From: Clostridiales bacterium
GTDB lineage: Bacteria; Bacillota; Clostridia; Saccharofermentanales; UBA5734
NCBI GenBank assembly: GCA_003532195.1
Contig: DOFA01000272.1
Span: 19,762 to 28,010 of the forward strand
Direction: 5' to 3'
Length of the DNA: 8,249 nt
The notes under the pieces were generated by a model, which worked only from the letters and a program-made list of their open reading frames with translations, ran no database searches and had not been told where the DNA came from. The translations under genes were made by a program, and so were the position numbers. This document shows, in pieces, positions 1 through 5,685 of the stretch. Each line of letters begins with the position of its first letter. The first letter of the stretch is position 1.

Positions 1-210
1 CCCGGCAAACATCTCTGGTTCATCTTCTTCCAGCCAGCGATAATAACACGCTGAAGAGCAGGAGAAAATAAAATCGGGAAACTCGCCTAACCGGTCCAGT
101 GCGGACTGGAAGGTGGCTTTCGCTTCGGAATAGCCATCTTGCCAGCGCCAGAGCCAGGCCGGGTCCAAGTGGGCATTGCCGATCAGATAGAGTTTAGGTT
201 CGTTTTCCAT
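1..210 (-). CDS. GH38 family alpha-mannosidase, N-terminal fragment
   Basis: The gene starts with ATG at 210-208 and runs off the window after 70 codons; most of it lies outside. The visible N-terminus carries the GH38 signature IGNAHLDPAWLW at residues 10-21. In this family the His and Asp of the HxD motif (H14, D16 here) bind the catalytic zinc. A CSSACYYRWLEE-like stretch follows near residues 51-62, also typical of bacterial GH38 enzymes. The family removes alpha-linked mannose from oligosaccharides or glycoproteins. No signal peptide is visible, so the enzyme is probably cytoplasmic. It begins 47 nt after the SIS gene, with a weak AGGA at 222-219 placed 8 nt before the start. The gene is probably the third of an operon with the ROK kinase and SIS isomerase. 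Family assignment is fairly firm; linkage specificity cannot be seen. Confidence 0.85.
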   Translation of the reverse strand, partial: MENEPKLYLIGNAHLDPAWLWRWQDGYSEAKATFQSALDRLGEFPDFIFSCSSACYYRWLEEDEPEMFAG

Positions 211-257
211 AATCGTTATCCTGCTTTCATCCTACAGTTTTCATCAATTTGCCTGGA

Positions 258-905
258 TTATTGGGGGAAAAATTCCAGCTCAATCATCGCGCACAGCGCG
301 TGATAGATCGGCAGGTGGTATTCCTGGATCCGGTAGGTTTCGCCGGCTGGCACGCGGATAACCACATCGCAAAGCCGCCCGAGATTGCCGCCGTCAGCGC
401 CGGTCATGCCCAGCGTGCTTAAGCCGAAAGCCTGGGCGACTTTAACCGCGTTCATCACGTTGACGGAATTGCCCGATGTGCTCAGGGCGACCAGGGTGTC
501 TTCCGGCTGGCCCAGGCCGTAAACTTGCTGGGCGAACGTCATGTCCGGGGCGACATCGTTGCTAAATGCGAGTGTCAGGGCCGGATGGCCGGTCAGCGAG
601 ATGGCCGGCAAGGCGCCCTGCAGATGGTCGGCCAGGTAACCGCCATTCTGGTCGCAGGCTGTGATCAGGAGATTGCGTTCTTCATCCGGAAGCGGACGCT
701 TGAGCCGGAAGCCTTTCATCAGTTCACCGACAATATGCTCGGCGTCGGCAGCGCTGCCGCCATTGCCGCAAATCAGGACTTTACCCCCGGCGAGGTAAGT
801 CTGGCGCAGCAGATCGAACGCTGCTTCGATGCTCTCTTGGCAGATCCCCAGTTCTGGGAACTGCAAAAGCAAATTGTCAAGGATTTGGCGTGAACGGTCG
901 TTCAT
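258..905 (-). CDS. SIS-domain sugar-phosphate isomerase, GmhA-like
   Basis: This 215-residue protein is a single SIS domain of the phosphoheptose isomerase (GmhA) type. Visible motifs are the phosphate loop CGNGGSAADAEH (46-57), SLTGH near 103-107, the second phosphate loop LSTSGNS (141-147) and RIQEYH (192-197). By comparison with E. coli GmhA, E61 and H197 match the catalytic Glu and His, and Q194 a substrate-binding Gln. About 25 extra residues lie between E61 and the STSGNS loop (roughly 67-105), marking a subfamily different from classical GmhA. The start ATG overlaps the ROK stop codon (ATGA), with AGGAGG at 921-916 and a 10-nt spacer, so the two genes are translationally coupled. No other heptose-pathway gene is present. 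It may act on the phosphorylated product of the ROK kinase, such as mannose 6-phosphate. The fold is sure; the substrate is not. Confidence 0.85.
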   Translation of the reverse strand: MNDRSRQILDNLLLQFPELGICQESIEAAFDLLRQTYLAGGKVLICGNGGSAADAEHIVGELMKGFRLKRPLPDEERNLLITACDQNGGYLADHLQGALPAISLTGHPALTLAFSNDVAPDMTFAQQVYGLGQPEDTLVALSTSGNSVNVMNAVKVAQAFGLSTLGMTGADGGNLGRLCDVVIRVPAGETYRIQEYHLPIYHALCAMIELEFFPQ

Positions 906-1897
906 AACAGATTATCCTCCTCTTCGTCCAGGGCGACGGCCAGTGCGGCATAATCGCCGATTTGTTCTCCCAGGGCTGCCGGTTCGATGCGGCAGGCCTG
1001 CCAGGCGCGCGCGAGCGCTTCCCGCCTGATTTCTGTCAGGGCAGTATGCTGCAATAGTTCCCGGCTGCGGCAGTATATGCTGCCGATGACGATGATTTCC
1101 GGGTTCAGGATATCGATCAGGATCGCCAGTCCCTTGCCGAGGCAGGCGCCGCTGATCCGGTATATCTCTATTGCCAGCGGATCGCCGGCGTCAGCGGCCG
1201 CAGCCACTGTCCGGGCGCTGATCTGATCCAGGTCCGCCGGACCGGCGCAGAAAGAAACCTTCTCGCCCATCTGCAGCTTTTCCAGGACTTTGCTCTTGGC
1301 CAGCTGAGCCAGGCCGCCGCCGCTGCAGAAGCCTTCGAAAGAACCGGCTTTGCCGTAACCGACCGGGCCATGCTCGCTCAGGCGGACATGGCCGACTTCA
1401 CCCGCCATGTCGCTGGCGCCTGAATACAACCGGCCATTCAAAATCAGGCCAGCTCCCATGCCGGTGCCGAAAGTCAGGAAAATGACATTGCGATAGCCAC
1501 GGGCGGCTCCGAATTTCCATTCGGCCAGGGCGCAGGCGTTGGCGTCGTTCTGGAGACGCGACGGAACGCCATAACGTTCTTGCAGCCAGGCGACAATCGG
1601 CACATCATCCCAGCCGGGCAGATTGGGCGGCGAGAGGATCCGGCCGCTGCGGCTGTCCAGCGGGCCGCCGCAACTGATGCCGATGCGCCGGATGGCGTCG
1701 TATCGGCAGTTGTTCCGGCGTAAAATACCGGCAATCGCCTGATCAATCTGGTCAAGGGTCCAGTCCGGTCCGCGAATCGCTTCGGTCGGGAAAGCGATCT
1801 TGTCGATGATCTTGATTCCGATCAACGGGTCGGCTGACTCCTGCCCCAGGATCACGGCGCTTTTTGTGCCGCCGATATCAATGCCGAGAATATCCAT
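902..1897 (-). CDS. ROK family sugar kinase
   Basis: The 331-residue protein is a ROK-family (ASKHA fold) kinase, expected to phosphorylate a hexose or aminohexose with ATP in the cytoplasm. The N-terminal phosphate loop is GIDIGGTKSAV (5-15). NDANACALAEW (117-127) holds the predicted catalytic base D118, FGTGMGAG (143-150) is the second phosphate loop, and GEVGH (166-170) is the usual ROK His motif. The CxCGxxGCxE zinc motif that normally follows is replaced by GYGKAGSFEGFCSGGG (180-195), with only one Cys. The start is the ATG at 1897, where the protein begins directly with the conserved strand and has AGGAGG at 1913-1908, 10 nt upstream. An in-frame ATG at 1966 would add 23 low-complexity residues without a ribosome binding site. 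It overlaps the SIS gene by 4 nt. Being single-domain with no helix-turn-helix, it is a kinase and not a ROK repressor. Confidence 0.88.
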   Translation of the reverse strand: MDILGIDIGGTKSAVILGQESADPLIGIKIIDKIAFPTEAIRGPDWTLDQIDQAIAGILRRNNCRYDAIRRIGISCGGPLDSRSGRILSPPNLPGWDDVPIVAWLQERYGVPSRLQNDANACALAEWKFGAARGYRNVIFLTFGTGMGAGLILNGRLYSGASDMAGEVGHVRLSEHGPVGYGKAGSFEGFCSGGGLAQLAKSKVLEKLQMGEKVSFCAGPADLDQISARTVAAAADAGDPLAIEIYRISGACLGKGLAILIDILNPEIIVIGSIYCRSRELLQHTALTEIRREALARAWQACRIEPAALGEQIGDYAALAVALDEEEDNLL

Positions 1898-1993
1898 TCG
1901 CCCGCCGCCTCCTGTTTGTTTTTCTGCGCGGCTGCTGCCTTGCTCGCCGCCCGCCGCCGGCTGCATATCGGTACCGGCTTAAGTTCATACACC

Positions 1994-2030
1994 ATTATGA
2001 TTCCAAAGGCGGAACTATTTGAATCAAATA
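1994..2030 (-). promoter_or_regulatory. Candidate promoter and palindromic operator of the ROK-SIS-GH38 operon
   Basis: The 189-nt gap between the AraC gene and the ROK gene holds a perfect palindrome, TATTTGA-A-TCAAATA, at 2016-2030 (7-bp arms, 1-nt centre). On the minus strand a CATAAT hexamer, one base from the -10 consensus, lies at 1999-1994. A -35 box with a 17-nt spacer would fall at 2022-2017, inside the palindrome, but the hexamer there is poor. A weak -35 under a dyad fits an activator-dependent or repressed promoter, and the AraC-type protein encoded just upstream is the obvious candidate regulator. Transcription would start near 1987, giving a leader of about 90 nt. The palindrome is seen directly; its role as promoter or operator is inferred. 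Confidence 0.4.
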
Positions 2031-2086
2031 TCCTGACAGGAACCTATAAAATTCTGCCATTAAAGTGGTTACCCTCGGAGATCTGG

Positions 2087-2989
2087 TTATTCCGCAGGCA
2101 GGCGGGAATTTTTATGCCTTCGCCGGTATTCCGATGGTGTAATAAATGCGGTCCGGCGGAACAGGCTGGAAAAATAAAATTCGTTCGGAAACCCTACAGC
2201 GCAAGCAATTTCTTTGATCGCCAGATCCGTTCCCCGAAGCAGGATTCGCGCCTGGTTCATGCGAAGATCGTTGAGTTTCTCGTTAAGGGTGACACCGGTG
2301 ATCCGGTGGAACAGGCGTGCCAAATGCCGGTAGCTGATGTTCAGGGAAGCCGCCAGCTCGCTGACGGTTATCGGTTCAGCATAGTATTCGGACAGATACA
2401 GGGTCGCCTGGCGAACCAGAATTTCTTCTCGGGTATTAATCGCCGGCGGCATTTCCGCCGTGTCGTTCCAATTTTCATACATGAGCAGCAGCCAGTCCAG
2501 CAATGCCAGCTGCTGGCTCGCGACACTGTCAGAACTGAAGAACTGATCCATCTTGCCAGCCAGCAGATCGTTGGGTATGGCATAAGGGCGGACCGCCGAC
2601 ATCGTGCGTAGAAAAGCCGGGTAAAAATTACTGGCGGCTTTATCAGCAGCAGCATCATCGGCCGCGTTTTCAATCTGCCAGCGCAGGCAGAAGCCATCGT
2701 CCGCTTCGGTTCCGGCATTCCGGTTGCTGTGCGTAACGCCCGGAGGAATCAGGAAGAACGAGCCGGCTTCAGTCAGAAAACTAGCTGACCCAAAGCTGGT
2801 TTGCAGACAGCCCTCCGACACATAATTATACTCAAACCAGGGGTGGCGATGCTCGCCGGCATGCCAGCCCGGCTCATGCCGGGCATCCACAGCGTCGATC
2901 AGGGTCAACCGCAGGTCGTTGAAGCGGATTGGCTTCATGATCACTTTTTGCAGCCCCTCAAGGCGTTTATCCCAACTGGATTGCGGCAT
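2087..2989 (-). CDS. AraC family transcriptional regulator with cupin sensor domain
   Basis: This 300-residue cytoplasmic regulator has two parts. Residues about 35-90 form an AraC-type cupin, seen in HRHPWFEYNYVSEG (47-60) and GSFFLIPPGVTHSN (76-89), which normally binds a small ligand such as a sugar. The C-terminal 100 residues form the AraC/XylS DNA-binding domain with two helix-turn-helix units: ITVSELAASLNISYRHLARLF (207-227) and IKEIACAVGF with YFSSLFRR (258-279). The start at 2989 is chosen because GGGAGG lies 5 nt upstream at 3000-2995. The in-frame ATG at 3007 is possible but has no such site, and the longer reading frame upstream runs into prmA. It probably controls the ROK-SIS-GH38 genes downstream, being the only regulator beside them and encoded on the same strand. 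The ligand cannot be told from sequence; a mannoside or mannose derivative is a guess. Confidence 0.9.
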   Translation of the reverse strand: MPQSSWDKRLEGLQKVIMKPIRFNDLRLTLIDAVDARHEPGWHAGEHRHPWFEYNYVSEGCLQTSFGSASFLTEAGSFFLIPPGVTHSNRNAGTEADDGFCLRWQIENAADDAAADKAASNFYPAFLRTMSAVRPYAIPNDLLAGKMDQFFSSDSVASQQLALLDWLLLMYENWNDTAEMPPAINTREEILVRQATLYLSEYYAEPITVSELAASLNISYRHLARLFHRITGVTLNEKLNDLRMNQARILLRGTDLAIKEIACAVGFPNEFYFSSLFRRTAFITPSEYRRRHKNSRLPAE

Positions 2990-3021
2990 GCTGGCCTCCC
3001 TCTTCATCGTGTACAAACATG

Positions 3022-3040
3022 GCTCCTGATAAGCAAGAGC
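3022..3040 (-). terminator. Short hairpin between prmA and the AraC gene, possible weak terminator
   Basis: On the minus strand GCTCTTG-CTTAT-CAGGAGC forms a 7-bp stem with one G-U pair and a 5-nt loop, 12 nt after the prmA stop codon. It is followed by CATGTTTGTA, which has only three consecutive T residues, so intrinsic termination would be weak. It may instead be an attenuating or RNA-processing stem separating prmA from the sugar locus. Confidence 0.3.
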
Positions 3041-3051
3041 ATGACAAGCCG

Positions 3052-4056
3052 CTATTTTTTTCTGAAAACCAGGGCGCACCAGTCGCCTTTCCGGCGCTGT
3101 TCGCACAGCTGCAGGCCAGCGTCGGCGCATGCGGCCATCACCGCCGGCAGCTTGTCCTGAATGATGCCGGAGGCGAGAAACAAACCTCCGGCAGCTAAGC
3201 GGCCGGGGATGTCGCAAGCGAGTCCGGTTATGACATCGGCGATGATATTGGCGACGATCAGGTCGTACTCCAGCTGGCGGGCATCTTTCAGTTCACCGTG
3301 ATGACAGTCGACGGCAACCTGGTTCAATTCACAGTTACTGCGCGCCACATCCACAGCCAGGGGATCGATATCGATGGCCTCGACCTGGCCGGCGCCCAGC
3401 CTGGCCGCTATAATGGCCAAAATGCCGCTGCCGGTGCCCAGGTCGAGGACGCGGCTGCCCGACAGCAGCTGTTCATCCAGTAAAGCGGCGCACAAAGCCG
3501 TGGTTTCGTGGGTGCCGGTTCCAAAAGCGCTGCCCGGATCCAGTGTAATCACGATCTCGCCGGCCGCTGCCTGGTAGGGCAGCCAGCTGGGATTGATCAC
3601 CAGCCGGTCGGTCAGAAACAGCGTTTGATAATACTTTTTCCAGTTGTCCGCCCAGTCCTCTTCATGGATTTCCCGCCAGCCCAGATAGCCGGCGCCTAAG
3701 TCAAGAAACTGGCCGAATTCCACCAGTTTGCCGCGGATGAGCTGTTCCAGGCCTGTCAGCGGAGTCAGGATTTTCGGGGCGTTATCGTAGAGGCTGGCGG
3801 TTGTCAGGTCAATATCCCGGTTGATCTGGACGCCGCCGGCGAATTCGGTAAAATAAGCCTGAATATGCACGGTCTGCTCCAGGCTGCCCAGAAAGTCATC
3901 GTCCGCATAAGCCAGGCTGGCGGGATTCGCCAGAAGTTCCCGGATCTCCTCGGCGTCTTCAACCTGGACGCCGGCCGCGCCCAGGCTGGACAGGAAGTCG
4001 GCGACCAGATCGGCCGCCTCATGGGTCGTATCGATTTGCAGGGACAGCCAGCGCAT
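3052..4056 (-). CDS. prmA: Ribosomal protein L11 methyltransferase PrmA
   Basis: PrmA trimethylates ribosomal protein L11 using S-adenosylmethionine. The 334-residue product has the N-terminal L11-recognition domain (WLSLQIDTTHEAADLVADFL near 3-22, then NWKKYYQTLFLTDRLVINPSW near 138-158). The Rossmann methyltransferase domain follows: DPGSAFGTGTHETT (173-186), the SAM-binding loop VLDLGTGSGILAI (203-215), the acidic strand-2 end AIDIDPLA (227-234) and ANIIADVI (269-276), which matches the family's NI(L/I)AD catalytic motif. The length is slightly above the roughly 310 usual for Bacillota. Its ATG lies 3 nt after the stop of the upstream membrane-protein ORF, and GGAGG at 4069-4065 (spacer 8 nt) lies inside that ORF's end, implying cotranscription and probably coupled translation. 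In many Bacillota prmA directly follows dnaJ and precedes rsmE. Here the PadR/HAAS genes lie before it and rsmE is not next. Confidence 0.95.
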   Translation of the reverse strand: MRWLSLQIDTTHEAADLVADFLSSLGAAGVQVEDAEEIRELLANPASLAYADDDFLGSLEQTVHIQAYFTEFAGGVQINRDIDLTTASLYDNAPKILTPLTGLEQLIRGKLVEFGQFLDLGAGYLGWREIHEEDWADNWKKYYQTLFLTDRLVINPSWLPYQAAAGEIVITLDPGSAFGTGTHETTALCAALLDEQLLSGSRVLDLGTGSGILAIIAARLGAGQVEAIDIDPLAVDVARSNCELNQVAVDCHHGELKDARQLEYDLIVANIIADVITGLACDIPGRLAAGGLFLASGIIQDKLPAVMAACADAGLQLCEQRRKGDWCALVFRKK

Positions 4057-4059
4057 CGG

Positions 4060-4746
4060 CTAAACCTCCGTAAATTTAATCGGTTTATCGGCTTTGATCA
4101 TTGCGATCCGAATTGTTTTCCAGCCTAAGGTCAGAACATCGATCACAAAACCGGCAATGGCGATGATCCGCAGAACGCGGCAGGTCTGGACCGCAAAATC
4201 TGCGGCCAGGGTTTTGTCGGCCGAAAAGAAAATCAACTGCATTTCGCTGATAAAATCCGCACTGAACAAACGGGCGTCAGCAAACAACTGCAGGGAGATG
4301 ATCAAACTCAGGGTTTTCTGGGCCAGGCTGCCGATGACCAGGGGAATCGTCCAGCGGCCGGTAAACAGCTTGACGCCTTCGATCAGAATCGCCAGCACCA
4401 GCGAAAGGCTGATCCAGGGAATGAACTGCCGGAAATAATCGGACAGGAGCGGGACGATCCGCAAGCTCTCGCCGTCAGCCAGATAAAGCCCGATCAGATC
4501 GAGGTTCAGGTTGATGATCACCAGAAAAATGACTAAAAAAACAATCGCGGCAATCGGATCGCCCCACTTGATCTGCAGGCCGGAAGCCGGCCGCGCCGGC
4601 AGCTGGCTGGGCTGCCACTTCCCGGCTGCGGCTTTTCCCGATTCAGGCGCTTGCGGATTGAAGCGTTCGTTCAGGGCAAAAATCAGGGTGACGATGCCAA
4701 AAGCGCTGATTAAAGCATTGAAAATGCCGCCCAGCAAATCCGCCAA
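4060..4746 (-). CDS. C-terminal membrane part of a HAAS-type protein, cut off by an upstream in-frame stop
   Basis: These 228 residues are very hydrophobic, with membrane segments near 7-25, 64-88, 108-126, 134-153 and 191-212. A polar linker at about 27-62 carries KWQPSQLP, and the tail is short and charged. The only nearby start is TTG at 4746, with no Shine-Dalgarno sequence. The frame is the same as that of the HAAS ORF just upstream, from which it is separated only by the TAA at 4767-4765 and six sense codons (NLGWQS). From memory of the family, HAAS-domain membrane proteins are commonly one polypeptide with this arrangement: helical domain, one membrane helix, linker, several more helices. 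This is therefore probably the second half of one 344-codon gene, expressed only if the stop is suppressed, if translation restarts, or if the stop is a sequence error. The 3' end holds the prmA ribosome binding site. Function unknown. Confidence 0.65.
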   Translation of the reverse strand: MADLLGGIFNALISAFGIVTLIFALNERFNPQAPESGKAAAGKWQPSQLPARPASGLQIKWGDPIAAIVFLVIFLVIINLNLDLIGLYLADGESLRIVPLLSDYFRQFIPWISLSLVLAILIEGVKLFTGRWTIPLVIGSLAQKTLSLIISLQLFADARLFSADFISEMQLIFFSADKTLAADFAVQTCRVLRIIAIAGFVIDVLTLGWKTIRIAMIKADKPIKFTEV

Positions 4747-4764
4747 AGACTGCCAGCCCAGATT

Positions 4765-5094
4765 TTACGGGTTGACCGCCAGGCTGATGGCTGTGGCCAG
4801 CAAGATGCCAAATCCGGAAGCCAGGAGGGCGATCCGCAGAATCAGCCAGTAAGTATCGAAATAGCGCGGGCCGATCAGGCAGCGGGCCGCTCCCCGGTAG
4901 TTGTCAGCCAGTTTGCCCGGTTCGCCCAGTTCCAGCAAGACCGCTTCAATGTCCTCATGGCCAGGCGGCTGACCGCCGGTTCGCTGCTGCAGCATGTCTT
5001 CGATCAGGCTGCGCAGTTCTTTCTCGATATCGGTCCGCTGTTTCGCCGGTAAATGTCGAATAACCGCATAAATATACCGTTCAATCAGTTCCAT
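4765..5094 (-). CDS. HAAS signalling-domain membrane protein, N-terminal part ended by an in-frame TAA
   Basis: The 109-residue product begins with a charged helical domain, MELIERYIYAVIRHLP (1-16), then DIEKELRSLIEDML (22-35) and EAVLLELGEPGKLADNYRG around 50-68. This is the pattern of the HAAS (DUF1700-like) domain, which is commonly encoded beside PadR regulators. A membrane helix lies at about 83-106. The start at 5094 is chosen because AGGAGG at 5108-5103 lies 8 nt upstream and the HAAS domain starts at that Met; a longer frame to 5142 adds 16 residues without a comparable site. It overlaps the end of padR by 14 nt. The ORF stops at TAA 4767-4765, yet the same frame stays open for 234 more codons encoding further membrane helices. 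A single C-to-T change of a CAA Gln codon would produce this stop. The truncated form could still insert in the membrane by its one helix. Confidence 0.8.
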   Translation of the reverse strand: MELIERYIYAVIRHLPAKQRTDIEKELRSLIEDMLQQRTGGQPPGHEDIEAVLLELGEPGKLADNYRGAARCLIGPRYFDTYWLILRIALLASGFGILLATAISLAVNP

Positions 5095-5446
5095 CCTCTT
5101 CCCCTCCTGAATTTCCAGGCAGCATATCTTGCATAATCCCATTCAGCTTCCGCCATTCCCGAGTCACAGCCGTCAGCACCTGACGGCCGGCAAGGCTTAA
5201 GATATAGTATCGGCGGGGACGACCGGCTTCCGTATCCCATTGACTATCCAGCAAACCCTGTTTTTCCAGGCGCCGCAGCAAAGGATACAAGGTTCCCGGA
5301 TCCAGGCTCAAGCCCTGTTCTTCAAGCCGCTGGACCAGTGAATAACCGTACTGCTTTTCGTTCAGCTGGCTGAGAATGATCAGGACCAGGCTGCCCCGAT
5401 GCAATTCCTGAACCAGTCCACCCATGATTTCCTGTTGACTTTCCAT
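5081..5446 (-). CDS. PadR family transcriptional regulator
   Basis: This 121-residue protein is a compact PadR-type winged-helix repressor. The recognition region is YGYSLVQRLEEQ (33-44) with LDPGTLYPLLRRLEKQGLL (48-66). The wing is GRPRRYYILSLAGR (75-88), and a C-terminal helix (about 89-108) serves for dimer formation in this family. The start ATG at 5446 has GGAGG at 5457-5453 with a 6-nt spacer. The gene directly follows a consensus promoter covered by dyad repeats, as expected for an autorepressed PadR gene. The end overlaps the HAAS ORF by 14 nt and contains its ribosome binding site. PadR repressors paired with HAAS membrane proteins are a recurrent arrangement in Bacillota, likely with the membrane protein modulating the regulator or its response. 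The inducing signal is not visible; envelope or antimicrobial stress is a common theme for the family. Confidence 0.93.
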   Translation of the reverse strand: MESQQEIMGGLVQELHRGSLVLIILSQLNEKQYGYSLVQRLEEQGLSLDPGTLYPLLRRLEKQGLLDSQWDTEAGRPRRYYILSLAGRQVLTAVTREWRKLNGIMQDMLPGNSGGEEDGTD

Positions 5447-5490
5447 ATCGCACCTCCAGTTTGATTATACTGTGCGATACACATTAATGT
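5446..5490 (-). promoter_or_regulatory. Dyad repeats over the padR promoter, probable PadR operator
   Basis: Three symmetric elements cover the promoter. An 8-bp perfect inverted repeat has arms TATCGCAC at 5446-5453 and GTGCGATA at 5472-5479, separated by 18 bp that include the -10 box. TGTG-N5-CACA lies at 5471-5483 in the promoter spacer. The perfect palindrome ACATTAATGT lies at 5481-5490 and overlaps the -35 box. The predicted transcription start is near 5457, so the outer arm is not transcribed and the large repeat must act as DNA, not as an RNA hairpin. Autoregulation by PadR is inferred from the family. Confidence 0.55.
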
Positions 5491-5493
5491 CAA
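5464..5493 (-). promoter_or_regulatory. Sigma-A-type promoter of the padR operon
   Basis: The minus strand has TTGACA at 5493-5488 and TATAAT at 5469-5464, both perfect consensus hexamers, with an 18-nt spacer. The stretch upstream (about 5494-5560) is very AT-rich and could act as an UP element. Transcription should start near 5457, only about 10 nt before the padR ATG, so the message begins at or within its own GGAGG ribosome binding site. Confidence 0.85.
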
Positions 5494-5603
5494 TACTATT
5501 TTAATTAGATATAGATATTATTCATCTATTCACTTTATTGTTAATTTTTATATTATGCTGGGCGTGTAAACAGCCTGGATGATTTTATGTGACGGGCGCA
5601 CAG

Positions 5604-5634
5604 AAAAATGCCGCGTATCCAACGATTCGCAGCA
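5604..5634 (-). terminator. Intrinsic terminator after dnaJ
   Basis: On the minus strand GCTGCGAATC (5633-5624), the loop GTTG (5623-5620) and GATACGCGGC (5619-5610) form a 10-position stem with one A-A mismatch and one G-U pair. An outer T-A pair (5634/5609) extends it, and a run of five T residues (5608-5604) follows. It lies about 50 nt after the dnaJ stop and should end the chaperone transcript before the padR promoter. Confidence 0.8.
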
Positions 5635-5685
5635 GATCCCCTAGCTTGCGCAACATATTCAAGTATGAATGACCAGTCAGAGGCT

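Noticed and set aside
216..230. Four-codon ORF (ATG AAA GCA GGA TAA) between the SIS and GH38 genes
   Set aside because: It is too short to call, and the GCAGGA is better explained as the weak ribosome binding site of the GH38 gene.
1898..1966. Longer ROK start at ATG 1966, adding 23 residues
   Set aside because: The added residues are low-complexity (QPAAGGEQGSSRAEKQTGGGG), no ribosome binding site precedes the ATG, and AGGAGG fits the start at 1897.
2031..2086. Terminator after the AraC gene
   Set aside because: Only 3-bp stems can be formed near the T-rich stretch, so there is no support for intrinsic termination.
1916..2611. 231-codon plus-strand ORF opposite the AraC gene
   Set aside because: The minus strand encodes a clear AraC regulator with all domains; the plus-strand translation shows no recognisable domain and has no ribosome binding site.
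3005..3050. Possible promoter for the AraC gene using TTGTCA or TTGCTT
   Set aside because: No acceptable -10 hexamer lies at the right distance, so transcription may simply continue from prmA.
2990..3217. Upstream extension of the AraC regulator to 3217
   Set aside because: It would overlap prmA widely, the added residues are Arg-rich shadow sequence, and a good GGGAGG lies before the start at 2989.
5555..5580. Catabolite-control (cre) site suggested by TGTTTACACG
   Set aside because: It lacks the central CG and symmetry of a cre site and is not near the sugar operon promoter.
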